A DNA stretch of 57,329 nt, taken from contig JAHQYM010000004.1 of assembly GCA_024421095.1 (NCBI GenBank), forward strand, positions 1 to 57,329, given 5' to 3'. Below the pieces are notes generated by a model. It was not told the origin of the DNA. It searched no databases and saw only the letters and a program-made list of their open reading frames with translations. This document shows, one piece after another, positions 43,291 to 51,942 of the stretch. The DNA is from Acidimicrobiia bacterium (GTDB taxonomy: Bacteria; Actinomycetota; Acidimicrobiia; Acidimicrobiales; Aldehydirespiratoraceae). The position numbers and the translations under genes are program-made. Every line of letters starts with the position of its first letter. Position 1 is the first letter of the stretch.

Positions 43291-45275
43291 GCAACGCCAC
43301 GCTAGGCACGTTGTTGGTCACTCTCGGGGCGGTTAGCGCTCTTTGTGGCGTGGTGTTGGGAGTGTTCGCTTTATTTGGATGGCGGGTGAACTTCTGGCGC
43401 GCCTGCACGCTTTTGGTGGGTGCGATGATGGCCGCTGCTTTAGGTGCGGTGCTGGTAATGGAACGAGCGTTGATTACCCGCGACTTCACGGTCGCCTTTG
43501 TGGCTCAAAATGGTTCTTCGCGTACGCCGCCACTGTTCAATGTGGCAACGTTGTGGTCGGCACTTGAAGGCTCAATATTGTTGTGGACTCTGGTTCTTTG
43601 CGGCTACGTGTTGGCGGTAGTAGTGAAGTTTAATAGCCGCCGCCACGACCCGATGATGGCACCAGTGATGTTGACATTGTTCGTGGTGTGTGCCTTTTTC
43701 TTTTTGGTGATGGTCGGGCCGGCGCAACCGTTTATTGCATTTGATCCGTTGCCACTTCCTAACGGTCAACCTTTTGATGGACCTGGCCCTAACCCTTTGC
43801 TTCAGAACCATATTCTGATGGCTTTTCATCCACCTATTCTTTATCTGGGTTATGTGGGTTTTACAGTTCCGTTTGCTTTCGCGATGGCGGCTTTGGTAAC
43901 TGGCCGGGTGGGTGAGGGTTGGCTATTGGCAACACGGCGGTGGACCGTAATGGCTTGGGGTTTTTTGACTTCTGGGGTGATTCTCGGTGCGTGGTGGAGT
44001 TACGAAACGCTTGGTTGGGGCGGTTACTGGGGTTGGGATCCGGTAGAGAATGTTTCGCTTCTGCCGTGGCTTACTGGTACCGCGTTTATCCATTCGGTGA
44101 TGGTGCAGGAGCGACGACCGATGTTACGGGTTTGGAATCTGTCGTTGGTGATTGCCACATTCTCGTTGACGATTCTGGGCACGTTCATCACTCGCTCTGG
44201 GGCATTGGAATCGGTTCACGCTTTTGTGGAGTCAGGTATCGGCCCCTGGTTTTTGGCTTTTTTCGCTTTGATAGTGGCAGTTTCGTTGGCTTTGATTGTT
44301 TGGCGCGGTGATGTATTGCGTTCACCGGGGCGTATCGATTCGCCGTTGTCACGAGAAGGTGCGTTCTTGTTAAACAATGTAGTCTTCGCGGTTTTTGCCT
44401 TTGTGGTGTTGTTGGGAACGATTTTTCCTTTGATTGTGGAAGCTGTGAACGGGAGCAGGCTTTCTGTAGGTAGCCCATATTTCGAGCGTATGACTATGCC
44501 GATTGGTTTCGTTTTGTTATTTTTGATGGCGGTTGCGCCAGTGTTGCCCTGGCGCAAAGCCTCGTCGGGAGTTCTGAGTCGGCGTTTGATCTGGCCTGCG
44601 TGGTTGGGTGTCGCGGCTATTTTGTTGAGTGTGTTGTTGGGTGCTCGTGGTGCTGCACCGTTGCTGGCGTTTGGGCTTGGGGGTTTTGCTGGGGGCGCGG
44701 CTCTGCGACAGCTTGTCTTGTCGACTCGCCGTGCGGGTTTGCGTGGTCTGATAGGTCGAACAAATGGCGGGATGATCGTGCATCTTGGCGTGGTTTTGGT
44801 GGCGGTTGCTTTGGCGGCGAGCAACTCATATGTGCGTCAAGAAACCTTTGAATTGTCTACCGGCGATACAGCAGAGTTGGCGGGACATACGTTTACTTTC
44901 GTTGGGACTGATCTAGTTGAATACGAAAACCGAGTGGAACGCCAAGCCGGGGTGCGTGTTGATGGTGGTCAGGTTTATGCGCCGGCGATTGCTGTTTATG
45001 ATTTTGCTGGTCGTTTGATAGGTATTCCTTCAGTGCGTTCCACGTTGACTGATGATGTGGCTTTGTCGATTGCGAATTTGTCTGATGATGGCCAGACGGT
45101 GTCTTTGCGGGTGACTGTGCAGCCGTTGGTCGTGTGGTTGTGGATTGGCGGGTTGGTGATGGCCGTGGGTACTTTGTTGGCGATTATTCCAGGTTCGCGG
45201 CGCACTTCGCTAATGGCTGGTGCAGTGCCGCATGGGGTTGTGCAAACGCCTCTTGAGCAGCCGTTGAATCGATGA
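43287..45275 (+). CDS. ccmF: Haem lyase subunit CcmF
   Basis: CcmF takes haem from CcmE and attaches it to apocytochrome c with CcmH. The WWD signature is LGWGGYWGWDPVENVSLLPW, close to the canonical WGGWWFWDPVEN. Further marks: GPGPNPLLQNHILMAFHPP, GTFITRSGALESVHAF and a C-terminal hydrophilic domain. About 15 membrane spans, 663 residues. The start is a GTG overlapping the ccmE stop (GTGA). Confidence 0.95.
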   Translation: MSNATLGTLLVTLGAVSALCGVVLGVFALFGWRVNFWRACTLLVGAMMAAALGAVLVMERALITRDFTVAFVAQNGSSRTPPLFNVATLWSALEGSILLWTLVLCGYVLAVVVKFNSRRHDPMMAPVMLTLFVVCAFFFLVMVGPAQPFIAFDPLPLPNGQPFDGPGPNPLLQNHILMAFHPPILYLGYVGFTVPFAFAMAALVTGRVGEGWLLATRRWTVMAWGFLTSGVILGAWWSYETLGWGGYWGWDPVENVSLLPWLTGTAFIHSVMVQERRPMLRVWNLSLVIATFSLTILGTFITRSGALESVHAFVESGIGPWFLAFFALIVAVSLALIVWRGDVLRSPGRIDSPLSREGAFLLNNVVFAVFAFVVLLGTIFPLIVEAVNGSRLSVGSPYFERMTMPIGFVLLFLMAVAPVLPWRKASSGVLSRRLIWPAWLGVAAILLSVLLGARGAAPLLAFGLGGFAGGAALRQLVLSTRRAGLRGLIGRTNGGMIVHLGVVLVAVALAASNSYVRQETFELSTGDTAELAGHTFTFVGTDLVEYENRVERQAGVRVDGGQVYAPAIAVYDFAGRLIGIPSVRSTLTDDVALSIANLSDDGQTVSLRVTVQPLVVWLWIGGLVMAVGTLLAIIPGSRRTSLMAGAVPHGVVQTPLEQPLNR

Positions 45276-45826
45276 CCACCCAAGCACCTAATCGCGCCGC
45301 GTGGATTGTTGCGCCAGTAGCGGTTGTGTTGTGTTTGTTGATGCTCTTGCTCGCAACCCGTGCTCCCGGGTCGACAAACCTTAATGCAGTGGTGGGTAAA
45401 GGCAAGCTCGCTCCGTCTCTTGCGGGTCAGACCCTTGATGGTGAAGTGTTTGACTTGGACGCGCACCGCGGTCGTTTCGTGGTGGTCAACTTCTTTTCGA
45501 CCACATGCGTTCCCTGCATCCGTGAACATCCAGAACTCGTGAGTTTTCATGAGCGTTACGCGCCGAGCGGTTTTGCTGAGGTCGTCTCGGTGGCTTTTGA
45601 CGACAGCGCCGCGAATGTGGCTGCTTTTTTTACTAAATACGGTGGCGATTGGCCAGTGATCGCGCAAGATACCGGTTCGATTGCGGTGAGCTACGGCGTG
45701 GCTTTGGTGCCTGAAAGCGTGCTTGTCGCCGATAACGGCGAGGTGATCGACAAATTGGTGGGGGGAGTGACTGCGAGCCAACTCGAGTCGGTCATCGCCA
45801 CGTATTTGGAAAGTTCGCAAACGTGA
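45272..45826 (+). CDS. ccmG: Thioredoxin-like CcmG/TlpA protein
   Basis: Membrane anchor at residues 11-29, then a TlpA fold with active site C79-V-P-C82 in NFFSTTCVPCIREHPEL. It keeps the CXXCH cysteines of apocytochrome reduced. The cis-Pro loop is ALVPESVL. It retains Cys at both positions, so not every thiol enzyme in this genome has a TGA. Overlaps ccmF and ccmH by 4 bp each. Confidence 0.93.
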   Translation: MTTQAPNRAAWIVAPVAVVLCLLMLLLATRAPGSTNLNAVVGKGKLAPSLAGQTLDGEVFDLDAHRGRFVVVNFFSTTCVPCIREHPELVSFHERYAPSGFAEVVSVAFDDSAANVAAFFTKYGGDWPVIAQDTGSIAVSYGVALVPESVLVADNGEVIDKLVGGVTASQLESVIATYLESSQT

Positions 45827-46356
45827 AGCACTCGGTATTGGCAGCGTTTCGCCACGGCATCACGCCACGTTTGTTGTCTTGGTTAGGCGTGTTCTTAGTT
45901 GGTGTGTCGGCATTTTTGTACGGTGCATTAGCTGAAGGTGCGCCGCGTACTGATGCCGACCGCGTTTATGCCCTAGCGCAGAACTTTGGTTGCCCAGTAT
46001 GTGACGGGCAGTCGGTCGCGGAATCCGATTCGGTGGTGGCTCGCAACATCCGCGCACAGATTGCGCGGCGGGTAGATCAAGGCCGAAGCAACGATGCAAT
46101 CATCGCCGAACTCGAAACAGCATTTCCCGGGAACGACTACACGCCTGGCGCAACTGGCTTGTCTAGTTTGGTTTGGATTCTCCCAGTTGTGGCGAGCGTT
46201 GCTGGTCTTAGCGGGCTATTTTTCGTTTTTCTGCGTTGGCAACGAGAAACCCAATCCATCGCAACTCCCGTTGACGAAAAGCTAGTCACCGAATGGTTGA
46301 GTGATGCAACCACCACAACGGCACCAACCGGTGCAACCGAACCGGGCGATGTCTGA
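45823..46356 (+). CDS. ccmH: Apocytochrome thiol reductase CcmH (CcmH N-terminal type)
   Basis: The CcmH motif is C57-P-V-C60 in NFGCPVCDGQSVAESDS, with a signal-like N-terminal span and one span near residue 113-135. CcmH binds apocytochrome c for ligation. The C-terminal tail is cytoplasmic and Thr-rich. GTG start overlapping ccmG; the stop lies 8 bp inside the next gene. Confidence 0.92.
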   Translation: MKHSVLAAFRHGITPRLLSWLGVFLVGVSAFLYGALAEGAPRTDADRVYALAQNFGCPVCDGQSVAESDSVVARNIRAQIARRVDQGRSNDAIIAELETAFPGNDYTPGATGLSSLVWILPVVASVAGLSGLFFVFLRWQRETQSIATPVDEKLVTEWLSDATTTTAPTGATEPGDV

Positions 46357-47485
46357 GAGTCATCAAGACAGATTTTCTCGGGAACAAGAATTCTTGGTGA
46401 CCTCATTAGCCGACCTTGAAACGCAGTATTCTGCGGGTGAATTGAGCGGCGAGGATTACGATCTGCTGAAGTCTCAATACGTGGCTCGCATCGCTCGCAC
46501 TATCGGTGCTCATGAGGAAACCGCGGCAACTCACGCTAGGAGCGAAAGGCACTGGCCGGCGTTAGCGCTGTGGTTCTTGGGGATGGTGTTGTTGGCGACG
46601 GTTGCGGGAATAATGTTGGCCACGTTTTCTGGTAGCCGCGGGGTTAACGATCAGATAACTGGCGGTATCCGTGAATCGGTGCGTTCGCGCCTCTTTGACG
46701 CGCGTGAGGCGATGGGTAACCAAGATCTAGGCCAAGCGATCGCCATCTATGATGATGTGTTGCGAGATGAACCGTCTAATGCTGAGGCGTTGGCCTATCG
46801 CGGTTGGCTCGCCAATCTCACTGGTGAAACAGTGGTGGCGCGTGAATTTGTTGAACGAGCCATTGCTGTAGACCCTAGCCTCCCAGACGCTCGTGTGTTC
46901 GCGGCATCGCTGTTGTTGGCGGCTGGGGAACCCTTAGCGGCAAGCGATCAACTGCGCACACTCGACCGCATTGATAGTCCACCTTTTATTGGTCAACTAG
47001 TCGAGTCGCAGCAGTTAGACATCAATGTTGCTATTGCCGCAGGTGAAGCGGCCGCAATGCTCACGGCACCGTTACTTGCAGGCACCACCTTTGACTCAAC
47101 AGAAATTCCAGTCCGCTACGTGGTAGCTGCAGCGGAACATCTTGCGGCAACTCGGCAGCTAAGTGAAGGCTTGAATCTGTTCAAGGCGATGCTTGCAACG
47201 TCGGCCGACGATCCAGAGGTGTTAGTTGCTTTCGCATGGTTTCTGGCTCGTGCTTCAGGCGGGGTCGATGCTGGTGTCAACGAAGCGCGCGCATACTTAG
47301 ATAGGCTTATCGAAGCCGACCCCAACAACCCTGAGGCGTTGGTTTATCGGGCGTTTGTTCTGCAGAAACTCGAAGAACCTGAAGCCGCGTTAGCTGACCT
47401 TGAGGCTTACGATGCACTAGGAGTGGTGCGCCGTGACCTTGATCGATTGTTGACTAATCAAGGCCTACGCGAGGCACTCAGTTAG
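46349..47485 (+). CDS. CcmI-like TPR protein
   Basis: The N-terminus (REQEFLVTSLADLETQYSAG and EDYDLLKSQYVARIART) resembles the cytoplasmic loop region of CcmI/CycH, followed by one membrane span (ALWFLGMVLLATVAGIML) and TPR-like helices (AIAIYDDVLRDEPSNAEALA, YLDRLIEADPNNPEALVYRA). CcmI captures the apocytochrome C-terminus. I chose ATG 46349 overlapping ccmH, not the frame start at 46301. Last gene of the operon. Confidence 0.85.
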   Translation: MSESHQDRFSREQEFLVTSLADLETQYSAGELSGEDYDLLKSQYVARIARTIGAHEETAATHARSERHWPALALWFLGMVLLATVAGIMLATFSGSRGVNDQITGGIRESVRSRLFDAREAMGNQDLGQAIAIYDDVLRDEPSNAEALAYRGWLANLTGETVVAREFVERAIAVDPSLPDARVFAASLLLAAGEPLAASDQLRTLDRIDSPPFIGQLVESQQLDINVAIAAGEAAAMLTAPLLAGTTFDSTEIPVRYVVAAAEHLAATRQLSEGLNLFKAMLATSADDPEVLVAFAWFLARASGGVDAGVNEARAYLDRLIEADPNNPEALVYRAFVLQKLEEPEAALADLEAYDALGVVRRDLDRLLTNQGLREALS

Positions 47486-47493
47486 GCCTTTGT

Positions 47494-47510
47494 ATCGGCT
47501 GAGCGCCGAT
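47494..47510. terminator. Bidirectional hairpin between ccmI and sixA-like gene
   Basis: Perfect 6-bp stem ATCGGC (47494-47499) with GCCGAT (47505-47510) and a 5-base loop, exactly in the 26-bp gap between two convergent genes. It has no long T run, so if it terminates it is a weak or Rho-assisted site. Confidence 0.5.
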
Positions 47511-47511
47511 T

Positions 47512-47979
47512 CTACGGTTGTGCGGTGTAGATGCCTTCGCTGAATTTGGTGCCGTCGACTTTGAGTTCCCAGATGCTGGCCTTGGCGCAACCCCTAGCAC
47601 CGCTCACTTGGAGCCCGGTTCGCAACAGACGGTCGACAGTCCAGCCGATTACGTCACCGTGGCTGCATACCACCAAGTCACCTAGTGCTGCTTGTTCAAG
47701 AAGTAACTCCCAGATTTGTCTGGTGGCGGTTCCTTCTCCAAGTTCGTGGCGCATGTCAAGTTCAAGCGAGTGGCACTCGGCCACGCCGCGAATGGTTTCT
47801 AGGCATCTAGTAGCTGGAGATGACCAGACTGCGCGCACCTCAGCATCAGCGAAGAATGCAGTGATGCGTAGGGCTTGTTGGCGGCCTCTCTCGTCGAGTG
47901 GTCGTTCGTGGTCAGCAAGGTGCCAGCGCTGGCGGTCTCCCGCTGAAGCGTGACGCACAAGAAAAATACTCACTGCCAA
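47512..47979 (-). CDS. SixA-type histidine phosphatase
   Basis: A 155-residue histidine phosphatase of the short SixA class. RHG motif at the start (IFLVRHASAGDR), LDERGRQQALRI, WSSPATRCLETI and the second catalytic His in VVCSHGDVIGWTV. SixA proteins remove phosphate from His-containing phosphotransfer proteins; the substrate here is unknown. Start is a TTG at 47979 or a GTG at 47973; neither has a clear ribosome site. Confidence 0.85.
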   Translation of the reverse strand: MAVSIFLVRHASAGDRQRWHLADHERPLDERGRQQALRITAFFADAEVRAVWSSPATRCLETIRGVAECHSLELDMRHELGEGTATRQIWELLLEQAALGDLVVCSHGDVIGWTVDRLLRTGLQVSGARGCAKASIWELKVDGTKFSEGIYTAQP

Positions 47980-48019
47980 AGAGTTTATATCGGCGTGTCC
48001 ATCGCTACTCTATTTAGAT

Positions 48020-49159
48020 ATGACCCTCACCGAAGCCCAGATACTCGAGGCATTGCGTCCAGTAGAAGATCCCGAACTCCACCGCAGCATCGTTGATTTA
48101 GGAATGGTGCGTTCCACCACAATCGACGGTGGCCAGGTGCAAGTTGGGATTGATCTCACCATCTCGGGTTGCCCCTTGCGAAACGAAATTCACAGACGAG
48201 TAACCGAAGCGGTCAGCGCGCTTGACGGGGTAAGAGTGGTGACCATCGACTTTGGTGTGATGAGCGACACGCAGAGAGCGCAAGTGCGCCAAATGCTCCA
48301 CGGCGACCCGGCGGCCACCGCCGGTTCGCAGCCAACACACGGCCACTCGCAAGGACGGGCGATCCCTTTTGCTCAACCGGGCAACCGTACGCGCGCCCTG
48401 CTTATCGCTTCAGGCAAAGGTGGTGTGGGCAAATCATCGGTGACCGCCAATCTTGGTATTGCTCTAGCGCAGCGTGGTCATAGCGTGGCTGTGGTTGACG
48501 CTGATGTCTGGGGCTTCTCCATACCGCGGATGCTTGGCGTGCAGCAAGCCCCGACAGTAATTGACGAGATGATTATTCCGCCCACCACGCATGGTGTGCG
48601 CTGCGTGTCTATGGGCTTTTTTGCACGCGAGGACCAACCAGTCATTTGGCGTGGTCCGATGCTGCACAAAGCCCTTGAGCAGTTCCTTACAGATGTTTTC
48701 TGGGATGACCCCGACTATTTGTTGGTTGACCTTCCCCCGGGTACGGGCGACATTTCTTTGTCTTTAGCCCAGTTCCTGCCGAGGTCGGAAGCCTATGTCG
48801 TCACCACTCCGAACCCGGCTGCCCAGAGGGTCGCACAGCGCAGCGCGTTTATGTTTGAACAAGTCAAGATTCAGGTTAAAGCTGTGATAGAAAATATGTC
48901 TTGGTTCACAGGAGATGATGGCAAACGTTATTTGTTGTTCGGTTCGGGGGGAGGTGCTGAACTAGCGAAGCGTCTCAATGTCGATCTTATCGGCCAGATT
49001 CCAATGACCATAGGGTTGCGTGAAGGCTCCGACCATGGGCAGCCAATCACCGCGGTCGACCCGCAAAGTCCACCAGCGGTGGTATTCGCGGAGATGGCAG
49101 AGTGGATCGAAATTCACAAACCGTCAAAGCGCACACACGCGGAACTAGTAATCAATTGA
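48020..49159 (+). CDS. mrp: Mrp/ApbC family Fe-S cluster carrier ATPase
   Basis: N-terminal MIP18/DUF59 domain (ALRPVEDPELHRSIVDLGMV, ISGCPLRNEI), then a deviant Walker A GKGGVGKSS at 132-140 and VDLPPGTGDISLSLAQ. It would deliver iron-sulfur clusters to apoproteins, fitting the iron-sulfur protein at 56047. The CxxC cluster ligands usually present before the C-terminal Gly-rich loop are replaced by MSWFTGDDGKRY, which I believe is common in actinobacterial Mrp. 379 residues. Confidence 0.92.
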   Translation: MTLTEAQILEALRPVEDPELHRSIVDLGMVRSTTIDGGQVQVGIDLTISGCPLRNEIHRRVTEAVSALDGVRVVTIDFGVMSDTQRAQVRQMLHGDPAATAGSQPTHGHSQGRAIPFAQPGNRTRALLIASGKGGVGKSSVTANLGIALAQRGHSVAVVDADVWGFSIPRMLGVQQAPTVIDEMIIPPTTHGVRCVSMGFFAREDQPVIWRGPMLHKALEQFLTDVFWDDPDYLLVDLPPGTGDISLSLAQFLPRSEAYVVTTPNPAAQRVAQRSAFMFEQVKIQVKAVIENMSWFTGDDGKRYLLFGSGGGAELAKRLNVDLIGQIPMTIGLREGSDHGQPITAVDPQSPPAVVFAEMAEWIEIHKPSKRTHAELVIN

Positions 49160-49193
49160 TCGCTCAACAGGCTCACACAACGGAGGTGCAACT

Positions 49194-49421
49194 GTGTATA
49201 TTCGTATTGGGGTAACCAACCACGCACACGAGATTTTGGTGCAACTACCCGACAACACCGACCGGCGCTCGGTCAAGGATTCGGTAGACAAGTCGATCGG
49301 CAGCAACACTGCCACGCTCTGGTTGACCGATGCCAAAGGCAAAGAGGTAGCCGTGCTAGGTTCCAATATTGCCTTTGTAGAGCTAGGCCCCGATGCCGGT
49401 AACCCGATCGGTTTCGGTTAG
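49194..49421 (+). CDS. DUF3107 family protein
   Basis: A 75-residue actinobacterial DUF3107 protein: VYIRIGVTNHAHEILVQLPD, then a linker and LWLTDAKGKEVAVLGSNIAFVEL, typical of the family ending near a Gly-Phe-Gly tail. Function unknown. Starts at a GTG with CGGAGG 6 nt upstream. Confidence 0.85.
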   Translation: MYIRIGVTNHAHEILVQLPDNTDRRSVKDSVDKSIGSNTATLWLTDAKGKEVAVLGSNIAFVELGPDAGNPIGFG

Positions 49422-49437
49422 TTCTTGGGGCCAACCC

Positions 49438-49486
49438 AAGATGACCCGAGTGCCAAGATGATCCAAGTGCCAAGATGACCCAAGTG
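49438..49486 (+). repeat. Three 17-bp tandem repeats carrying the GDPD start codon
   Basis: Units AAGATGACCCGAGTGCC (49438), AAGATGATCCAAGTGCC (49455) and AAGATGACCCAAGTG (49472). Each carries an ATG, but as 17 is not a multiple of three only the ATG in the third unit (49475) is in frame with the phosphodiesterase. Confidence 0.85.
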
Positions 49487-50167
49487 ATCGCACATCGAGG
49501 CGCATCTCAAGCAGCGCAAGAGAACACCTTGATAGCGTTTCGTTTGGCGCAAGAGATGGGTGCAGATTGGGTCGAACTAGACGCTCGTCGTGCTGCCGAT
49601 GGAGTGGTTGTGGTTCATCACGATGCCCATTTACCCGACGGACGGATTTTGGCCGACGTATCTAGCGAAGAGCTGCCCGACTACATACCTAGCCTGGCTG
49701 AAGCGCTTGAAGTCTGCGAATCCATGAACGTCAACATTGAGATCAAGAACCTTCCGAGCGACCCCGACTACGACCAAGACCATTTGGTGGTATACGCAGT
49801 TGCGGGTCTAGTACAAGCCTATCTAGGCGTAGAAAGGGCGTTGATAACCTCTTTCAACATTGACGCGGTGCAGCGGATCCGTTCAGTTGACCCATCGCTA
49901 CGCTGCGGTTGGGTGCTCTATGAAATGACCGATCCGGCCAGCGCAATTGGCCGAGCGCTGGCCCACGAAATGGACACCATCCACCCTTGGGACGTGCTAG
50001 TCGACAGCAACTTCGTGAAACGCGCCCATCAAGCGGGACTGCAAGTCTACGTCTGGGCTGTTGATCAAAGAGAGCGGATCGCGGAACTCACCAAAATGGG
50101 AGTTGACGGCATCTGCACTAACGTTCCCGACCTGGCCAGAAAAGTAATCGACGAACTTGGCGCTTAG
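49475..50167 (+). CDS. Glycerophosphodiester phosphodiesterase
   Basis: GDPD-family TIM barrel: VIAHRGASQAAQENTLIAF (catalytic His and Arg), WVELDARRAADGVVVVHHD (Glu, Asp and second His), VNIEIKNLP, LITSFNID and the closing GVDGICTNVPD. It hydrolyses glycerophosphodiesters from lipid turnover to glycerol-3-phosphate. No signal peptide. The ribosome site lies within the tandem repeats; the 3' end overlaps the convergent lipid kinase gene by 4 bp. Confidence 0.92.
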   Translation: MTQVIAHRGASQAAQENTLIAFRLAQEMGADWVELDARRAADGVVVVHHDAHLPDGRILADVSSEELPDYIPSLAEALEVCESMNVNIEIKNLPSDPDYDQDHLVVYAVAGLVQAYLGVERALITSFNIDAVQRIRSVDPSLRCGWVLYEMTDPASAIGRALAHEMDTIHPWDVLVDSNFVKRAHQAGLQVYVWAVDQRERIAELTKMGVDGICTNVPDLARKVIDELGA

Positions 50168-51120
50168 GGTGGGTCGGGCATTAGCAAGGCGAGCCTCTCG
50201 GGTGTCCAAGTGAAACGCAGACTTTTGCTAGTGCCGAGATAGTCGCCGTCAACTTGGTACGGGGCCGGAGGATCGGCTTCGACGAGAAAGGAGCGCTGGC
50301 CGGTGCACAGATCAACTTGTTTTTTTGGGGTTAGGTCTTTACCCCGCAAGGCGCTTGCCATCACCCCGGCAAGACTTGCCAATTTCAGGTCTTTGAGAGT
50401 GACCAGCGCGAGTGGGTCTTTGAGCGATAGGCCGCCCACAAGGTCAATAGGGCGACTACCGAGGTAGGTGTACGGGTTGGTGTTCATCGCAACCGCTAGC
50501 GAACCCTCAGTGAGGAGATTGCCGTGCATATCAAGAACTCTGAGCGAGGGTTTGTTCCGCTCGACCCTGCGCAACCAGGTATCAAACGCGGCCCACACAA
50601 ACAACGGATGACCCGCCCATCGCTTCCAAGTGCCACGATTCTCGACTTGCTCAACCACCGCCGCATCAAAGCCGACACCGCAATGAAAAAGAAAATAGCG
50701 GCCCTCTACTGCACCTAAACCAATGCGAAAAATCGAACCTCGGTCAATAGCATCCAAGAGTACCAAAGCGGCATCAACAGGATCGTCAGGTAGACCTAGA
50801 ATACGCGCCAACACATTGGTGGAGCCCCCCGGAAGTGTAGCCAAGGCAGTTTCGGTTCCAGCGAGACCGTTCGCTGCCTCGTTCACGGTTCCGTCACCAC
50901 CCAACACAACCACAAGGTCGAAGTTGTTGTTCGCTGCCGACAACGCTAAGCGGGTTGCGTGCCCGGAACGGGTGGTTTCGGCCAAGGTCACTTCGTGGTC
51001 GGCCGAGAGTATTTTTTGCGTGATGACACGCCGCCGTGCTGTTACCGACGATGCAACCGAGTTGACGATAAATAAAATCCGCAAGAATATCAAAACTATC
51101 TGCTCAAAGTAGATAGGCAT
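50164..51120 (-). CDS. Diacylglycerol kinase-like lipid kinase
   Basis: DAGK catalytic domain: nucleotide-binding VVVLGGDGTVNEAANGL, LPGGSTNVLARILGLP and FLFHCGVGFDAAVVEQVE; the C-terminal beta-sandwich ends with YQVDGDYLGTSKSLRF. It phosphorylates diacylglycerol or a related lipid. It could be coupled in function with the convergent GDPD. Start uncertain: ATG 51120 leaves 30 bp to divergent etfB, TTG 51084 leaves 66 bp and begins at LRILFIVNSVAS, the usual family start. Confidence 0.88.
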   Translation of the reverse strand: MPIYFEQIVLIFLRILFIVNSVASSVTARRRVITQKILSADHEVTLAETTRSGHATRLALSAANNNFDLVVVLGGDGTVNEAANGLAGTETALATLPGGSTNVLARILGLPDDPVDAALVLLDAIDRGSIFRIGLGAVEGRYFLFHCGVGFDAAVVEQVENRGTWKRWAGHPLFVWAAFDTWLRRVERNKPSLRVLDMHGNLLTEGSLAVAMNTNPYTYLGSRPIDLVGGLSLKDPLALVTLKDLKLASLAGVMASALRGKDLTPKKQVDLCTGQRSFLVEADPPAPYQVDGDYLGTSKSLRFTWTPERLALLMPDPP

Positions 51121-51150
51121 TCGTCAACTTTGCTGGCAAACTCTCCGCCT

Positions 51151-51930
51151 ATGAAAATTGTTGTCTGTGTAAAACAAATCCCTGACCCGGCCGACCCTGG
51201 TGCTCTCGACCCAGAAAGCAAAACTTTGGTGCGTGACCAGAAACTCATCTTGGACGAATCCGACAGCTACGGAGTTGAGATGGCTTTGCAACTTGCCGAT
51301 GCCAACGGTGAAGGTTCGGTGCATCTAGTGTCCATGGCCCCCGACAACCAAATTGCTGGACTGCGCACCGCCCTAGCGATGGGTGCCGATAGCGCAACTT
51401 TGGTAAGCGACGAAGCCCTGAAAGGTAGCGATGCGTTGAGCACGGCAAGGGTTCTTGCCGCGGCGATAGCGCGCAGCGAACCCGATTTGGTGTTAGCGGC
51501 GACCGAATCGAGCGACGGTTACACCGGTACCGTACCCGAAATGATGGCCGAGTTTTTGGAGTTACCGTCGGTGACTTTCGCCAAAGCCGTAACCGTGGAC
51601 GGCAACGTCGCCAAAGTAAAACGCCAAACCGAAGCCGGCTACGACGACGTGCATTGCCCGTTGCCAGCCGTGGTTTCGGTAACCGCGGGTGTGGTCGAAC
51701 CGCGTTACCCGTCTTTCAAAGGAATCATGTCTGCCAAATCGAAGCCACTCGACCAGCTTGGCGTTTCCGACCTCGGTATTGAACCCGGTTCGGTTGGTTG
51801 GGCGGGTGGAAACCAAGAAATCGTTAGAATCGCCGATGCTCCCTCACGCGCTGCTGGCGAAGTATTCGAAGACGAGGGAGATGCCCATGAACGCATCGTG
51901 GCCTTCCTTGAAGACCTCAAAGTATTGTGA
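51151..51930 (+). CDS. etfB: Electron transfer flavoprotein beta subunit
   Basis: EtfB binds AMP and part of FAD. MKIVVCVKQIPDPADPGALD is the standard start; the loop VLAATESSDGYTGTVPEMMAEFL and VKRQTEAGYDDVHCPLPAVVSV are typical. With EtfA it passes electrons from acyl-CoA dehydrogenases to quinone. ATG 51151. The etfA gene starts 13 bp downstream. Confidence 0.95.
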   Translation: MKIVVCVKQIPDPADPGALDPESKTLVRDQKLILDESDSYGVEMALQLADANGEGSVHLVSMAPDNQIAGLRTALAMGADSATLVSDEALKGSDALSTARVLAAAIARSEPDLVLAATESSDGYTGTVPEMMAEFLELPSVTFAKAVTVDGNVAKVKRQTEAGYDDVHCPLPAVVSVTAGVVEPRYPSFKGIMSAKSKPLDQLGVSDLGIEPGSVGWAGGNQEIVRIADAPSRAAGEVFEDEGDAHERIVAFLEDLKVL

Positions 51931-51942
51931 AGAGGAGACAAA

